Source of the DNA: Glandiceps talaboti
Lineage: Eukaryota > Hemichordata > Enteropneusta > Spengelidae
Assembly: GCF_964340395.1 (NCBI RefSeq)
Contig: NC_135564.1
Span: 23,110,387 to 23,174,386 of the forward strand
DNA length: 64,000 nt
Direction: 5' to 3'
Both the position numbers and the translations under genes were made by a program. The notes under the pieces were generated by a model. That model worked only from the letters and a program-made list of their open reading frames with translations, had not been told where the DNA came from and made no database searches. Shown here piece after piece: positions 47,601 to 63,502 of the stretch. Positions within the stretch are counted from its first letter, which is position 1. Each line of letters starts with the position of its first letter.

Positions 47601-48548
47601 ATCTTCCGTGACCTCGAGTTCCATCCTGAAAGGAATGAATCAAACAATACAGTATAAACTTATTGATGGAATGAAATAACAGTATTCTAATATTTACTCT
47701 TACAAAATGCCACTACTCACTTTAACCTTTTTGAAAAGATATTACCACGGATAATACAATTCTGTTCATCTCCAAAATATGTCTTAATTCTGCTACAATC
47801 TACTTGTGACATAAGGTTGTCATTACTTGTCGTGTGCTTAGTACTGACAAAAGAACTTTTAGATAACTTATACTTTCCATTGCAGATGGGAATAAATATT
47901 GGGCAACAAAATTTAATGACCATTCTCAGTAATTATACAATTCCAGAATCTTCACTTACTTCTTCCACTTCTTGATTGGCTGTCTGGTGTTCATCTGTCA
48001 TCTGTGTTCGTGTCATCTTCCGTGACCTTGAGTTCCAGCCTGAAAGGAATTAATCAAACAATACAGTATAAACTTATTGATGGAATGAAATAACAGTATT
48101 CTAATATTTACTCTTACAAAATGCCACTACTCACTTTAACCTTTTTGAAAAGATATTACCACGGATAATACAATTCTATTCATCTCCAATATTTCTTCAT
48201 TCTGCTACAATCTACTTGTAACATAAGGTTGTCATTACGTGTCGTGTGCTTAGTACTGACAAAAGAACTTTTAGATAACTTATACTTTCCATTGCAGATG
48301 GGAAGAAATATTGGGCAACAAAATTTAATGACCATTCTCAGTAATTATTCAATTCCAAAATCTTCACTTACGTCTTCCACTTCTTGATTGGCTGTCTGGT
48401 GTTCATCTGCCATCTGTGTTCGTGTCATCTTCCGTGACTTTGAGTTCCATCCTGAAAGGAATGAATCAAACAATACAGTATAAACTTAATGATGGAATGA
48501 AATAACAGTTATTTAGATTCTAATATTTACTCTTAAAGTTCCCACTAC

Positions 48549-48893
48549 TCAATTTAACCTTTTTGAAAAGATTTTACCATGAATAATACAATTCTGTTCA
48601 TCTCCAAAATATGTCTTCATTCTGCTACAATCTACTTGTGACATAAGGTTGTCATTACTTGTCGTGTGCTTAGTAGTGACAAAAGAACTTTTAGATAACT
48701 TATACTTTCCATTGCAGATGGGAGTAAATATTGGGCAACAAAATTTAACGACCATTCTCAGGAATTGTACAATTCGAAAATCTTCACTTACTTCTTCCAC
48801 TTCTTGATTGGCTGTCTGGTGTTCATCTGCCATCTGTGTTCGTGTCATCTTCCGTGACCTTGAGTTCCATCCTGAAAGGAATGAATCAAACAA
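48549..48893 (-). other. 114-codon ORF through a retained intron
   Basis: In this unit the intron stop (GTATAA in most copies) is GTACAA, so the 80-nt exon, the following intron and the 91-nt exon read as a single open frame that also continues upstream to an ATG. An apparently identical ORF sits at 55590-55934. It is probably a by-product of sequence change in a recently duplicated block and not a separate gene, but it would allow an intron-retained product. Confidence 0.4.
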
Positions 48894-51800
48894 TACAGTA
48901 TAAACTTATTGATGGAATGAAATAACAGTATTCTAATATTTACTCTTACAAAATGCCACTACTCACTTTAACCTTTTTGAAAAGATATTACCACGGATAA
49001 TACAATTCTGTTCATCTCCAAAATATGTCTTCATTCTGCTACAATCTACTTGTGACATAAGGTTGTCATTACTTGTCGTGTGCTTAGTACTGACAAAAGA
49101 ACTTTTAGATAACTTATACTTTCCAATGCAGATGGGAATAAATATTGGGCAACAAAATTTAATGACCATTCTCAGTAATTATTCAATTCCAAAATCTTCA
49201 CTTACTTCTTCCACTTCTTGATTGGCTGTCTGGTGTTCATCTGCCATCTGTGTTCGTGTCATCTTCCGTGACCTTGAGTTCCATCCTGAAAGGAATGAAT
49301 CAAACAATACAGTATAAACTTATTGATGGAATGAAATAACAGTATTCTAATATTTACTCTTAAAGTTCCCACTACTCAATTTAACCTCTTTGAAAAGATA
49401 TTACCACGGATAATACAATTCTATTCATCTGCAAAATATGTCTTCATTCTGCTACAATCTACTTGTGACATAAGGTTGTCATTACTTGTCGTGTGCTTAG
49501 TACTGACAAAAGAACTTTTAGATAACTTATACTTTCCATTACAGATGGGAAGAAATATTGGGCAACAAAATTTAATGACCATTCTCAGTAATTATACAAT
49601 TCCAGAATCTTAACTTACTTCTTCCACTTCTTGATTGGTTGTCTGGTGTTCATCTGCCATCTGTGTTCGTGTCATCTTCCGTGACCTTGAGTTCCATCCT
49701 GAAAGGAATGAATCAAACAATACAGTATAAACTTATTGATGGAATGAAATAACAGTATTCTAATATTTACTCTTACAAAATGCCACTACTCACTTTAACC
49801 TTTTTGAAAAGATATTACCACGGATAATACAATTCTGTTAATCTCCAAAATATGTCTTCATTCTGCTACAATCTACTTGTGACATAAGGTTGTCATTACT
49901 TGTCGTGTGCTTAGTACTGACAAAAGAACTTTTAGATAACTTATACTTTCCATTGCAGATGGGAATAAATATTGGGCAACAAAATTTAATGACCATTCTC
50001 AGTAATTATACAATTCCAGAATCTTCACTTACTTCTTCCACTTCTTGATTGGCTGTCTGGTGTTCATCTGCCATCTGTGTTCGTGTCATCTTCCGTGACC
50101 TTGAGTTCCATCCTGAAAGGAATTAATCAAACAATACAGTATAAACTTATTGATGGAATGAAATAACAGTATTCTAATATTTACTCTTACAAAATGCCAC
50201 TACTCTCTTTAACCTTTTTGAAAAGATATTACCACGGATAATACAATTCTATTCATCTCCAATATTTCTTCATTCTGCTACAATCTACTTGGAACATAAG
50301 ATTGTAATTACGTGTCGTGTGCTTAGTACTGACAAAAGAACTTTTAGATAACTTATACTTTCCATTGCAGGTGGGAATAAATATTGGGCAACAAAATTTA
50401 ATGACCATTCTCAGTAATTATTCAATTCCAGAATCTTCACTTACTTCTTCCACTTCTTGATTGGCTGTCTTGTGTTCATCTGCCATCTGTGTTCGTGTGA
50501 TCTTCCTTGACCTTGAGTTCCATCCTGAAAGGAATGAATCAAGCAATACAGTATAAACTTATTGATGGAATGAAATAAGTTATTTAAATTCTAATATTTA
50601 CTCTTAAAGTTCCCACTACTCAATTTAACCTTTTTGAAAAGATATTACCACGGATAATACAATTCTGTTCATCTCCAAAATATTTCTTCATTCTGCTACA
50701 ATCTACTCGTGACATAAGGTTGTCATTACTTGTCGTGTGCTTACTACTGACAAAAGAACTTTTTGATAACTTATACTTTCCATTGCAGATGGGAATAAAT
50801 ATTGGGCAACAAAATTTAATGACCATTATCAGTAATTATACAATTCCAAAATCTTCACTTACTTCTTCCACTTCTTGATTGGCTGTCTGGTGTTCATCTG
50901 CCATCTGTGTTCGTGTCATCTTCCGTGACCTTGAGTTCCATCCTGAAAGGAATGAATAAAACAATACAGTATAAACTTATTGATGGAATGAAATAACAGT
51001 ATTCTAATATTTACTCTTACAAAATGCCACTACTCACTTTAACCTTTTTGAAAAGATGTTACCACGGATAGTACAATTCTATTCATCTCCAATATTTCTT
51101 CATTCTGCTACAATCTACTTGTAACATAAGGTTGTCATTACGTGTCGTGTGCTTAGTACTGCCAAAAGAACATTTAGATAACTTATACTTTCCATTACAG
51201 ATGGGAAGAAATATTGGGCAACAAAATTTAATTACCATTCTCAGTAATTATACAATTCCAAAATCTTCACTTACTTCTTCCACTTCTTGATTGACAGTCT
51301 TGTGTTCATCTGCCATCTGTGTTCGTGTCATCTTCCGTGACCTTGAGTTCCATCCTGAAAGGAATGAATCAAACAATACAATATAAACTTATTGATGGAA
51401 TGATTTAACAGTATTCTAATATTTACTCTTACAAAATGCCACAACTCTCTTTAACCTTTTTGAAAAGATATTACCACGGATAATACAATTCTATTCATCT
51501 CAAATATTTCTTCATTCTGCTACAATCTACTTGGAACATAAGGTTGTCATTACGTGTCGTGTGCTTAGTCGTGACAAAAGAACTTTTAGATAACTTATAC
51601 TTTCCATTGCAGGTGGGAAGAAATATTGGGCAACAAAATTTAATGACCATTCTCAGTAATTATACAATTCCAGAATCTTCACTTACTTCTTCCACTTCTT
51701 GATTGGCTGTCTGGTGTTCATCTGTCATCTGTGTTCGTGTCATCTTCCGTGACCTCGAGTTCCATCCTGAAAGGAATGAATCAAACAATACAGTATAAAC

Positions 51801-53958
51801 TTATTGATGGAATGAAATAACAGTATTCTAATATTTACTCTTACAAAATGCCACTACTCACTTTAACCTTTTTGAAAAGATATTACCACGGATAATACAA
51901 TTCTGTTCATCTCCAAAATATGTCTTCATTCTGCTACAATCTACTTGTGACATAAGGTTGTCATTACTTGTCGTGTGCTTAGTACTGACAAAAGAACTTT
52001 TAGATAACTTATACTTTCCATTGCAGATGGGAATAAATATTGGGCAACAAAATTTAATGACCATTCTCAGTAATTATACAATTCCAGAATCTTCACTTAC
52101 TTCTTCCACTTCTTGATTGGCTGTCTGGTGTTCATCTGTCATCTGTGTTCGTGTCATCTTCCGTGACCTTGAGTTCCATCCTGAAAGGAATTAATCAAAC
52201 AATACAGTATAAACTTATTGATGGAATGAAATAACAGTATTCTAATATTTACTCTTACAAAATGCCACTACTCACTTTAACCTTTTTGAAAAGATATTAC
52301 CACGGATAATACAATTCTATTCATCTCCAATATTTCTTCATTCTGCTACAATCTACTTGTAACATAAGGTTGTCATTACGTGTCGTGTGCTTAGTACTGA
52401 CAAAAGAACTTTTAGATAACTTATACTTTCCATTGCAGATGGGAAGAAATATTGGGCAACAAAATTTAATGACCATTCTCAGTAATTATTCAATTCCAAA
52501 ATCTTCACTTACGTCTTCCACTTCTTGATTGGCTGTCTGGTGTTCATCTGCCATCTGTGTTCGTGTCATCTTCCTTGACTTTGAGTTCCATCCTGAAAGG
52601 AATGAATCAAGCAATACAGTATAAACTTATTGATGGAATGAAATAAGTTATTTAAATTCTAATATTTACTCTTAAAGTTCCCACTACTCAATTTAACCTT
52701 TTTGAAAAGATATTACCACGGATAATACAATTCTGTTCATCTCCAAAATATTTCTTCATTCTGCTACAATCTACTCGTGACATAAGGTTGTCATTACTTG
52801 TCGTGTGCTTACTACTGACAAAAGAACTTTTTGATAACTTATACTTTCCATTGCAGATGGGAATAAATATTGGGCAACAAAATTTAATGACCATTATCAG
52901 TAATTATACAATTCCAAAATCTTCACTTACTTCTTCCACTTCTTGATTGGCTGTCTGGTGTTCATCTGCCATCTGTGTTCGTGTCATCTTCCGTGACCTT
53001 GAGTTCCATCCTGAAAGGAATGAATAAAACAATACAGTATAAACTTATTGATGGAATGAAATAACAGTATTCTAATATTTACTCTTACAAAATGCCACTA
53101 CTCACTTTAACCTTTTTGAAAAGATATTACCACGGATAATACAATTCTATTCATCTCCAATATTTCTTCATTCTGCTACAATCTACTTGTAACATAAGGT
53201 TGTCATTACGTGTCGTGTGCTTAGTACTGCCAAAAGAACATTTAGATAACTTATACTTTCCATTACAGATGGGAAGAAATATTGGGCAACAAAATTTAAT
53301 TACCATTCTCAGTAATTATACAATTCCAAAATCTTCACTTACTTCTTCCACTTCTTGATTGACAGTCTTATGTTCATCTGCCATCTGTGTTCGTGTCATC
53401 TTCCGTGACCTTGAGTTCCATCCTGAAAGGAATGAATCAAACAATACAATATAAACTTATTGATGGAATGATTTAACAGTATTCTAATATTTACTCTTAC
53501 AAAATGCCACTACTCTCTTTAACCTTTTTGAAAAGATATTACCACGGATAATACAATTCTATTCATCTCAAATATTTCTTCATTCTGCTACAATCTACTT
53601 GGAACATAAGGTTGTCATTACGTGTCGTGTGCTTAGTCGTGACAAAAGAACTTTTAGATAACTTATACTTTCCATTGCAGGTGGGAAGAAATATTGGGCA
53701 ACAAAATTTAATGACCATTCTCAGTAATTATACAATTCCAGAATCTTCACTTACTTCTTCCACTTCTTGATTGGCTGTCTGGTGTTCATCTGTCATCTGT
53801 GTTCGTGTCATCTTCCGTGACCTCGAGTTCCATCCTGAAAGGAATGAATCAAACAATACAGTATAAACTTAATGATGGAATGAAATAAGTTATTTAGATT
53901 GTAATATTTACTCTTAAAGTTCCCACTACTCAATTTAACCTTTTTGAAAAGATATTAC

Positions 53959-54877
53959 CACGGATAATACAATTCTGTTCATCTCCAAAATATGTCTTCA
54001 TTCTGCTACAATCTACTTGTGACATAAGGTTGTCATTACTTGTCGTGTGCTTAGTACTGACAAAAGAACTTTTAGATAACTTATACTTTCCATTGCAGAT
54101 GGGAATAAATATTGGGCAACAAAATTTAATGACCATTATCAGTAATTATACAATTCCAAAATCTTCACTTACTTCTTCCACTTCTTGATTGGCTGTCTGG
54201 TGTTCATCTGCCATCTGTGTTCATGTCATCTTCCGTGACCTTGAGTTCCATCCTGAAAGGAATGAATCAAACAATACAGTATAAACTTATTGATGGAATG
54301 AAATAACAGTATTCTAATATTTACTCTTACAAAATGCCACTACTCACTTTAACCTTTTTGAAAAGATATTACCACGGATAATACAATTCTGTTCATCTCC
54401 AAAATATGTCTTAATTCTGCTACAATCTACTTGTGACGTAAGGTTGTCATTACTTGTCGTGTGCTTAGTACTGACAAAAGAACTTTTAGATAACTTATAC
54501 TTTCCATTGCAGATGGGAATAAATATTGGGCAACAAAATTTAATGACCATTCTCAGTAATTATTCAATTCCAAAATCTTCACTTACTTCTTCCACTTCTT
54601 GATTGGCTGTCTGGTGTTCATCTGCCATCTGTGTTCGTGTCATCTTCCGTGACCTTGAGTTCCATCCTGAAAGGAATGAATCAAACAATACAGTATAAAC
54701 TTATTGATGGAATGAAATAACAGTATTCTAATATTTACTCTTACAAAATGCCACTACTCACTTTAACCTTTTTGAAAAGATATTACCACGGATAATACAA
54801 TTCTGTTCATCTCCAAAATATGTCTTCATTCTGCTACAATCTACTTGTGACATAAGGTTGTCATTACTTGTCGTGTG
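53959..54877 (-). CDS. Run of five consecutive frame-intact module exons
   Basis: Three successive type-A units give an uninterrupted conceptual reading across five exons in minus-strand order: 54787-54877 (91 nt), 54597-54676 (80), 54373-54463 (91), 54173-54252 (80), 53959-54049 (91). Every junction keeps phase: the 91-nt exon ends with 1 nt, the 80-nt exon supplies 2 and closes in phase 0. This is one of the longest clean runs I found. A second clean run of three intact 91-nt exons is at 56453-56543, 56871-56961 and 57289-57379. Flanking units 55.2 kb and 53.57 kb are type B and would introduce stops if spliced in. Coding status is inferred only from splice signals and frame. Confidence 0.4.
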
Positions 54878-57800
54878 CTTAGTACTGACAAAAGAACTTT
54901 TAGATAACTTATACTTTCCATTGCAGATGGGAATAAATATTGGGCAACAAAATTTAATGACCATTCTCAGTAATTATACAATTCCAGAATCTTCACTTAC
55001 TTCTTCCACTTCTTGATTGGCTGTCTGGTGTTCATCTGTCATCTGTGTTCGTGTCATCTTCCGTGACCTTGAGTTCCATCCTGAAAGGAATTAATCAAAC
55101 AATACAGTATAAAGTTATTGATGGAATGAAATAACAGTATTCTAATATTTACTCTTACAAAATGCCACTACTCACTTTAACCTTTTGGAAAAGATATTAC
55201 CACGGATAATACAATTCTATTCATCTCCAATATTTCTTCATTCTGCTACAATCTACTTGTAACATAAGGTTGTCATTACGTGTCGTGTGCTTAGTACTGA
55301 CAAAAGAACTTTTAGATAACTTATACTTTCCATTGCAGATGGGAAGAAATATTGGGCAACAAAATTTAATGACCATTCTCAGTAATTATTCAATTCCAAA
55401 ATCTTCACTTACGTCTTCCACTTCTTGATTGGCTGTCTGGTGTTCATCTGCCATCTGTGTTCGTGTCATCTTCCGTGACTTTGAGTTCCATCCTGAAAGG
55501 AATGAATCAAACAATACAGTATAAACTTAATGATGGAATGAAATAACAGTTATTTAGATTCTAATATTTACTCTTAAAGTTCCCACTACTCAATTTAACC
55601 TTTTTGAAAAGATTTTACCATGAATAATACAATTCTGTTCATCTCCAAAATATGTCTTCATTCTGCTACAATCTACTTGTGACATAAGGTTGTCATTACT
55701 TGTCGTGTGCTTAGTAGTGACAAAAGAACTTTTAGATAACTTATACTTTCCATTGCAGATGGGAGTAAATATTGGGCAACAAAATTTAACGACCATTCTC
55801 AGGAATTGTACAATTCGAAAATCTTCACTTACTTCTTCCACTTCTTGATTGGCTGTCTGGTGTTCATCTGCCATCTGTGTTCGTGTCATCTTCCGTGACC
55901 TTGAGTTCCATCCTGAAAGGAATGAATCAAACAATACAGTATAAACTTATTGATGGAATGAAATAACAGTATTCTAATATTTACTCTTACAAAATGCCAC
56001 TACTCACTTTAACCTTTTTGAAAAGATATTACCACGGATAATACAATTCTGTTAATCTCCAAAATATGTCTTCATTCTGCTACAATCTACTTGTGACATA
56101 AGGTTGTCATTACTTGTCGTGTGCTTAGTACTGACAAAAGAACTTTTAGATAACTTATACTTTCCATTGCAGATGGGAATAAATATTGGGCAACAAAATT
56201 TAATGACCATTCTCAGTAATTATACAATTCCAGAATCTTCACTTACTTCTTCCACTTCTTGATTGGCTGTCTGGTGTTCATCTGCCATCTGTGTTCGTGT
56301 CATCTTCCGTGACCTTGAGTTCCATCCTGAAAGGAATGAATCAAACAATACAGTATGAACTTATTGATGGAATGAAATAACAGTTATTTAGATTCTAATA
56401 TTTACTCTTAAAGTTCCCACTACTCAATTTAACCTTTTTGAAAAGATATTACCACGGATAATACAATTCTGTTCATCTCCAAAATATTTCTTCATTCTGC
56501 TACAATCTACTCGTAACATAAGGTTGTCATTACTTGTTGTGTTCTTAGTACTGACAAAAGAACTTTTTGATAACTTATACTTTCCATTGCAGATGTGAAG
56601 AAATATTGGGCAACAAACTTTAATGACCATTCTCAGTAATTATACAATTCCAAAATCTTCACTTACTTCTTCCACTTCTTGATTGGCTGTCTGGTGTTCA
56701 TCTGCCATCTGTGTTCGTGTCATCTTCCGTGACCTTGAGTTCCATCCTGAAAGGAATGAATCAAGCAATACAGTATAAACTTATTGATGGAATGAAATAA
56801 GTTATTTAAATTCTAATATTTACTCTTAAAGTTCCCACTACTCAATTTAACCTTTTTGAAAAGATATTACCACGGATAATACAATTCTGTTCATCTCCAA
56901 AATATTTCTTCATTCTGCTACAATCTACTTGGAACATAAGATTGTAATTACGTGTCGTGTGCTTAGTACTGACAAAAGAACCTTTAGATAACTTATACTT
57001 TCCATTGCAGGTGGGAATAAATATTGGGCAACAAAATTTAATGACCATTCTCAGTAATTATTCAATTCCAGAATCTTCACTTACTTCTTCCACTTCTTGA
57101 TTGGCTGTCTTGTGTTCATCTGCCATCTGTATTCGTGTCATCTTCCTTGACCTTGAGTTCCATCCTGAAAGGAATGAATCAAGCAATACAGTATAAACTT
57201 ATTGATGGAATGAAATAAGTTATTTAAATTCTAATATTTACTCTTAAAGTTCCCACTACTCAATTTAACCTTTTTGAAAAGATATTACCACGGATAATAC
57301 AATTCTGTTCATCTCCAAAATATTTCTTCATTCTGCTACAATCTACTCGTGACATAAGGTTGTCATTACTTGTCGTGTGCTTACTACTGACAAAAGAACT
57401 TTTTGATAACTTATACTTTCCATTGCAGATGGGAATAAATATTGGGCAACAAAATTTAATGACCATTATCAGTAATTATACAATTCCAAAATCTTCACTT
57501 ACTTCTTCCACTTCTTGATTGGCTGTCTGGTGTTCATCTGCCATCTGTGTTCGTGTCATCTTCCGTGACCTTGAGTTCCATCCTGAAAGGAATGAATAAA
57601 ACAATACAGTATAAACTTATTTATGGAATGAAATAACAGTATTCTAATATTTACTCTTACAAAATGCCACTACTCACTTTAACCTTTTTGAAAAGATATT
57701 ACCACGGATAATACAATTCTATTCATCTCCAATATTTCTTCATTCTGCTACAATCTACTTGTAACATAAGGTTGTCATTACGTGTCGTGTGCTTAGTACT

Positions 57801-60800
57801 GCCAAAAGAACATTTAGATAACTTATACTTTCCATTACAGATGGGAAGAAATATTGGGCAACAAAATTTAATTACCATTCTCAGTAATTATACAATTCCA
57901 AAATCTTCACTTACTTCTTCCACTTCTTGATTGACAGTCTTGTGTTCATCTGCCATCTGTGTTCGTGTCATCTTCCGTGACCTTGAGTTCCATCCTGAAA
58001 GGAATGAATCAAACAATACAATATAAACTTATTGATGGAATGATTTAACAGTATTCTAATATTTACTCTTACAAAATGCCACTACTCTCTTTAACCTTTT
58101 TGAAAAGATATTACCACGGATAATACAATTCTATTCATCTCAAATATTTCTTCATTCTGCTACAATCTACTTGGAACATAAGGTTGTCATTACGTGTCGT
58201 GTGCTTAGTCGTGACAAAAGAACTTTTAGATAACTTATACTTTCCATTGCAGGTGGGAAGAAATATTGGGCAACAAAATTTAATTACCATTCTCAGTAAT
58301 TATACAATTCCAAAATCTTCACTTACTTCTTCCACTTCTTGATTGACAGTCTTGTGTTCATCTGCCATCTGTGTTCGTGTCATCTTCCGTGACCTTGAGT
58401 TCCATCCTGAAAGGAATGAATCAAACAATACAATATAAACTTATTGATGGAATGATTTAACAGTATTCTAATATTTACTCTTACAAAATGCCACTACTCT
58501 CTTTAACCTTTTTGAAAAGATATTACCACGGATAATACAATTCTATTCATCACAAATATTTCTTCATTCTGCTACAATCTACTTGGAACATAAGGTTGTC
58601 ATTACGTGTCGTGTGCTTAGTCGTGACAAAAGAACTTTTAGATAACTTATACTTTCCATTGCAGGTGGGAAGAAATATTGGGCAACAAAATTTAATGACC
58701 ATTCTCAGTAATTATACAATTCCAGAATCTTCACTTACTTCTTCCACTTCTTGATTGGCTGTCTGGTGTTCATCTGTCATCTGTGTTCGTGTCATCTTCC
58801 GTGACCTCGAGTTCCATCCTGAAAGGAATGAATCAAACAATACAGTATAAACTTAATGATGGAATGAAATAAGTTATTTAGATTGTAATATTTACTCTTA
58901 AAGTTCCCACTACTCAATTTAACCTTTTTGAAAAGATATTACCACGGATAATACAATTCTGTTCATCTCCAAAATATGTCTTCATTCTGCTACAATCTAC
59001 TTGTGACATAAGGTTGTCATTACTTGTCGTGTGCTTAGTACTGACAAAAGAACTTTTAGATAACTTATACTTTCCATTGCAGATGGGAATAAATATTGGG
59101 CAACAAAATTTAATGACCATTATCAGTAATTATACAATTCCAAAATCTTCACTTACTTCTTCCACTTCTTGATTGGCTGTCTGGTGTTCATCTGCCATCT
59201 GTGTTCATGTCATCTTCCGTGACCTTGAGTTCCATCCTGAAAGGAATGAATCAAACAATACAGTATAAACTTATTGATGGAATGAAATAACAGTATTCTA
59301 ATATTTACTCTTACAAAATGCCACTACTCACTTTAACCTTTTTGAAAAGATATTACCACGGATAATACAATTCTGTTCATCTCCAAAATATGTCTTAATT
59401 CTGCTACAATCTACTTGTGACATAAGGTTGTCATTACTTGTCGTGTGCTTAGTACTGACAAAAGAACTTTTAGATAACTTATACTTTCCATTGCAGATGG
59501 GAATAAATATTGGGCAACAAAATTTAATGACCATTCTCAGTAATTATTCAATTCCAAAATCTTCACTTACTTCTTCCACTTCTTGATTGGCTGTCTGGTG
59601 TTCATCTGCCATCTGTGTTCGTGTCATCTTCCGTGACCTTGAGTTCCATCCTGAAAGGAATGAATAAAACAATACAGTATAAACTTATTTATGGAATGAA
59701 ATAACAGTATTCTAATATTTACTCTTACAAAATGCCACTACTCACTTTAACCTTTTTGAAAAGATATTACCACGGATAATACAATTCTATTCATCTCCAA
59801 TATTTCTTCATTCTGCTACAATCTACTTGTAACATAAGGTTGTCATTACGTGTCGTGTGCTTAGTACTGCCAAAAGAACATTTAGATAACTTATACTTTC
59901 CATTACAGATGGGAAGAAATATTGGGCAACAAAATTTAATTACCATTCTCAGTAATTATACAATTCCAAAATCTTCACTTACTTCTTCCACTTCTTGATT
60001 GACAGTCTTGTGTTCATCTGCCATCTGTGTTCGTGTCATCTTCCGTGACCTTGAGTTCCATCCTGAAAGGAATGAATCAAACAATACAATATAAACTTAT
60101 TGATGGAATGATTTAACAGTATTCTAATATTTACTCTTACAAAATGCCACTACTCTCTTTAACCTTTTTGAAAAGATATTACCACGGATAATACAATTCT
60201 ATTCATCTCAAATATTTCTTCATTCTGCTACAATCTACTTGGAACATAAGGTTGTCATTACGTGTCGTGTGCTTAGTCGTGACAAAAGAACTTTTAGATA
60301 ACTTATACTTTCCATTGCAGGTGGGAAGAAATATTGGGCAACAAAATTTAATTACCATTCTCAGTAATTATACAATTCCAAAATCTTCACTTACTTCTTC
60401 CACTTCTTGATTGACAGTCTTGTGTTCATCTGCCATCTGTGTTCGTGTCATCTTCCGTGACCTTGAGTTCCATCCTGAAAGGAATGAATCAAACAATACA
60501 ATATAAACTTATTGATGGAATGATTTAACAGTATTCTAATATTTACTCTTACAAAATGCCACTACTCTCTTTAACCTTTTTGAAAAGATATTACCACGGA
60601 TAATACAATTCTATTCATCACAAATATTTCTTCATTCTGCTACAATCTACTTGGAACATAAGGTTGTCATTACGTGTCGTGTGCTTAGTCGTGACAAAAG
60701 AACTTTTAGATAACTTATACTTTCCATTGCAGGTGGGAAGAAATATTGGGCAACAAAATTTAATGACCATTCTCAGTAATTATACAATTCCAGAATCTTC

Positions 60801-63298
60801 ACTTACTTCTTCCACTTCTTGATTGGCTGTCTGGTGTTCATCTGTCATCTGTGTTCGTGTCATCTTCCGTGACCTCGAGTTCCATCCTGAAAGGAATGAA
60901 TCAAACAATACAGTATAAACTTAATGATGGAATGAAATAAGTTATTTAGATTGTAATATTTACTCTTAAAGTTCCCACTACTCAATTTAACCTTTTTGAA
61001 AAGATATTACCACGGATAATACAATTCTGTTCATCTCCAAAATATGTCTTCATTCTGCTACAATCTACTTGTGACATAAGGTTGTCATTACTTGTCGTGT
61101 GCTTAGTACTGACAAAAGAACTTTTAGATAACTTATACTTTCCATTGCAGATGGGAATAAATATTGGGCAACAAAATTTAATGACCATTCTCAGTAATTA
61201 TTCAATTCCAAAATCTTCACTTACTTCTTCCACTTCTTGATTGGCTGTCTGGTGTTCATCTGCCATCTGTGTTCGTGTCATCTGCCGTGACCTTGAGTTC
61301 CATCCTGAAAGGAATGAATCAAACAATACAGTATGAACTTATTGATGGAATGAAATAACAGTTATTTAGATTCTAATATTTACTCTTAAAGTTCCCACTA
61401 CTCAATTTAACCTTTTTGAAAAGATATTACCACGGATAATACAATTCTGTTCATCTCCAAAATATTTCTTCATTCTGCTACAATCTACTCGTAACATAAT
61501 GTTGTCATTACTTGTTGTGTGCTTAGTACTGACAAAAGAACTTTTTGATAACTTATACTTTCCATTGCAGATGTGAAGAAATATTGGGCAACAAACTTTA
61601 ATGACCATTCTCAGTAATTATATAATTCCAAAATCTTCACTTACTTCTTCCACTTCTTGATTGGCTGTCTGGTGTTCATCTGCCATCTGTGTTCGTGTCA
61701 TCTTCCGTGACCTTGAGTTCCATCCTGAAAGGAATTAATCAAACAATACAGTATAAACTTATTGATGGAATGAAATAACAGTATTCTAATATTTACTCTT
61801 ACAAAATGCCACTACTCTCTTTAACCTTTTTGAAAAGATATTACCACGGATAATACAATTCTATTCATCTCCAATATTTCTTCATTCTGCTACAATCTAC
61901 TTGTAACATAAGGTTGTAATTACGTGTCGTGTGCTTAGTACTGACAAAAGAACTTTTAGATAACTTATACTTTCCATTGCAGGTGGGAATAAATATTGGG
62001 CAACAAAATTTAATGACCATTCTCAGTAATTATTCAATTCCAGAATCTTCACTTACTTCTTCAACTTCTTGATTGGCTGTCTTGTGTTCATCTGCCATCT
62101 GTGTTCGTGTCATCTTCCTTGACCTTGAGTTCCATCCTGAAAGGAATGAATCAAGCAATACAGTATAAACTTATTGATGGAATGAAATAAGTTATTTAAA
62201 TTCTAATATTTACTCTTAAAGTTCCCACTACTCAATTTAACCTTTTTGAAAAGATATTACCACGGATAATACAATTCTGTTCATCTCCAAAATATTTCTT
62301 CATTCTGCTACAATCTACTCGTGACATAAGGTTGTCATTACTTGTCGTGTGCTTACTACTGACAAAAGAACTTTTTGATAACTTATACTTTCCATTGCAG
62401 ATGGGAATAAATATTGGGCAACAAAATTTAATGACCATTATCAGTAATTATACAATTCCAAAATCTTCACTTACTTCTTCCACTTCTTGATTGGCTGTCT
62501 GGTGTTCATCTGCCATCTGTGTTCGTGTCATCTTCCGTGACCTTGAGTTCCATCCTGAAAGGAATGAATAAAACAATACAGTATAAACTTATTGATGGAA
62601 TGAAATAACAGTATTCTAATATTTACTCTTACAAAATGCCACTACTCACTTTAACCTTTTTGAAAAGATATTACCACGGATAATACAATTCTATTCATCT
62701 CCAATATTTCTTCATTCTGCTACAATCTACTTGTAACATAAGGTTGTCATTACGTGTCGTGTGCTTAGTACAGCCAAAAGAACATTTAGATAACTTATAC
62801 TTTCCATTACAGATGGGAAGAAATATTGGGCAACAAAATTTAATTACCATTCTCAGTAATTATACAATTCCAAAATCTTCACTTACTTCTTCCACTTCTT
62901 GATTGACAGTCTTGTGTTCATCTGCCATCTGTGTTCGTGTCATCTTCCGTGACCTTGAGTTCCATCCTGAAAGGAATGAATCAAACAATACAATATAAAC
63001 TTATTGATGGAATGATTTAACAGTATTCTAATATTTACTCTTACAAAATGCCACTACTCTCTTTAACCTTTTTGAAAAGATATTACCACGGATAATACAA
63101 TTCTATTCATCTCAAATATTTCTTCATTCTGCTACAATCTACTTGGAACATAAGGTTGTCATTACGTGTCGTGTGCTTAGTCGTGACAAAAGAACTTTTA
63201 GATAACTTATACTTTCCATTGCAGGTGGGAAGAAATATTGGGCAACAAAATTTAATGACCATTCTCAGTAATTATACAATTCCAGAATCTTCACTTAC

Positions 63299-63378
63299 TT
63301 CTTCCACTTCTTGATTGGCTGTCTGGTGTTCATCTGTCATCTGTGTTCGTGTCATCTTCCGTGACCTCGAGTTCCATC
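63299..63378 (-). CDS. Repeat-module exon, 80 nt, next unit
   Basis: This is the 80-nt exon of the following unit in minus-strand order, reached through a 124-nt intron (63379-63502). It differs from the neighbour by TCA to TCG (synonymous, the CTCGAG variant) and GCA to ACA (Ala to Thr, the CATCTGTCATC variant), which shows that both silent and replacement changes segregate among copies. Acceptor CAG/GATGG and donor GTAAGTG are kept. Confidence 0.4.
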
Positions 63379-63502
63379 CTGAAAGGAATGAATCAAACAA
63401 TACAGTATAAACTTAATGATGGAATGAAATAAGTTATTTAGATTGTAATATTTACTCTTAAAGTTCCCACTACTCAATTTAACCTTTTTGAAAAGATATT
63501 AC

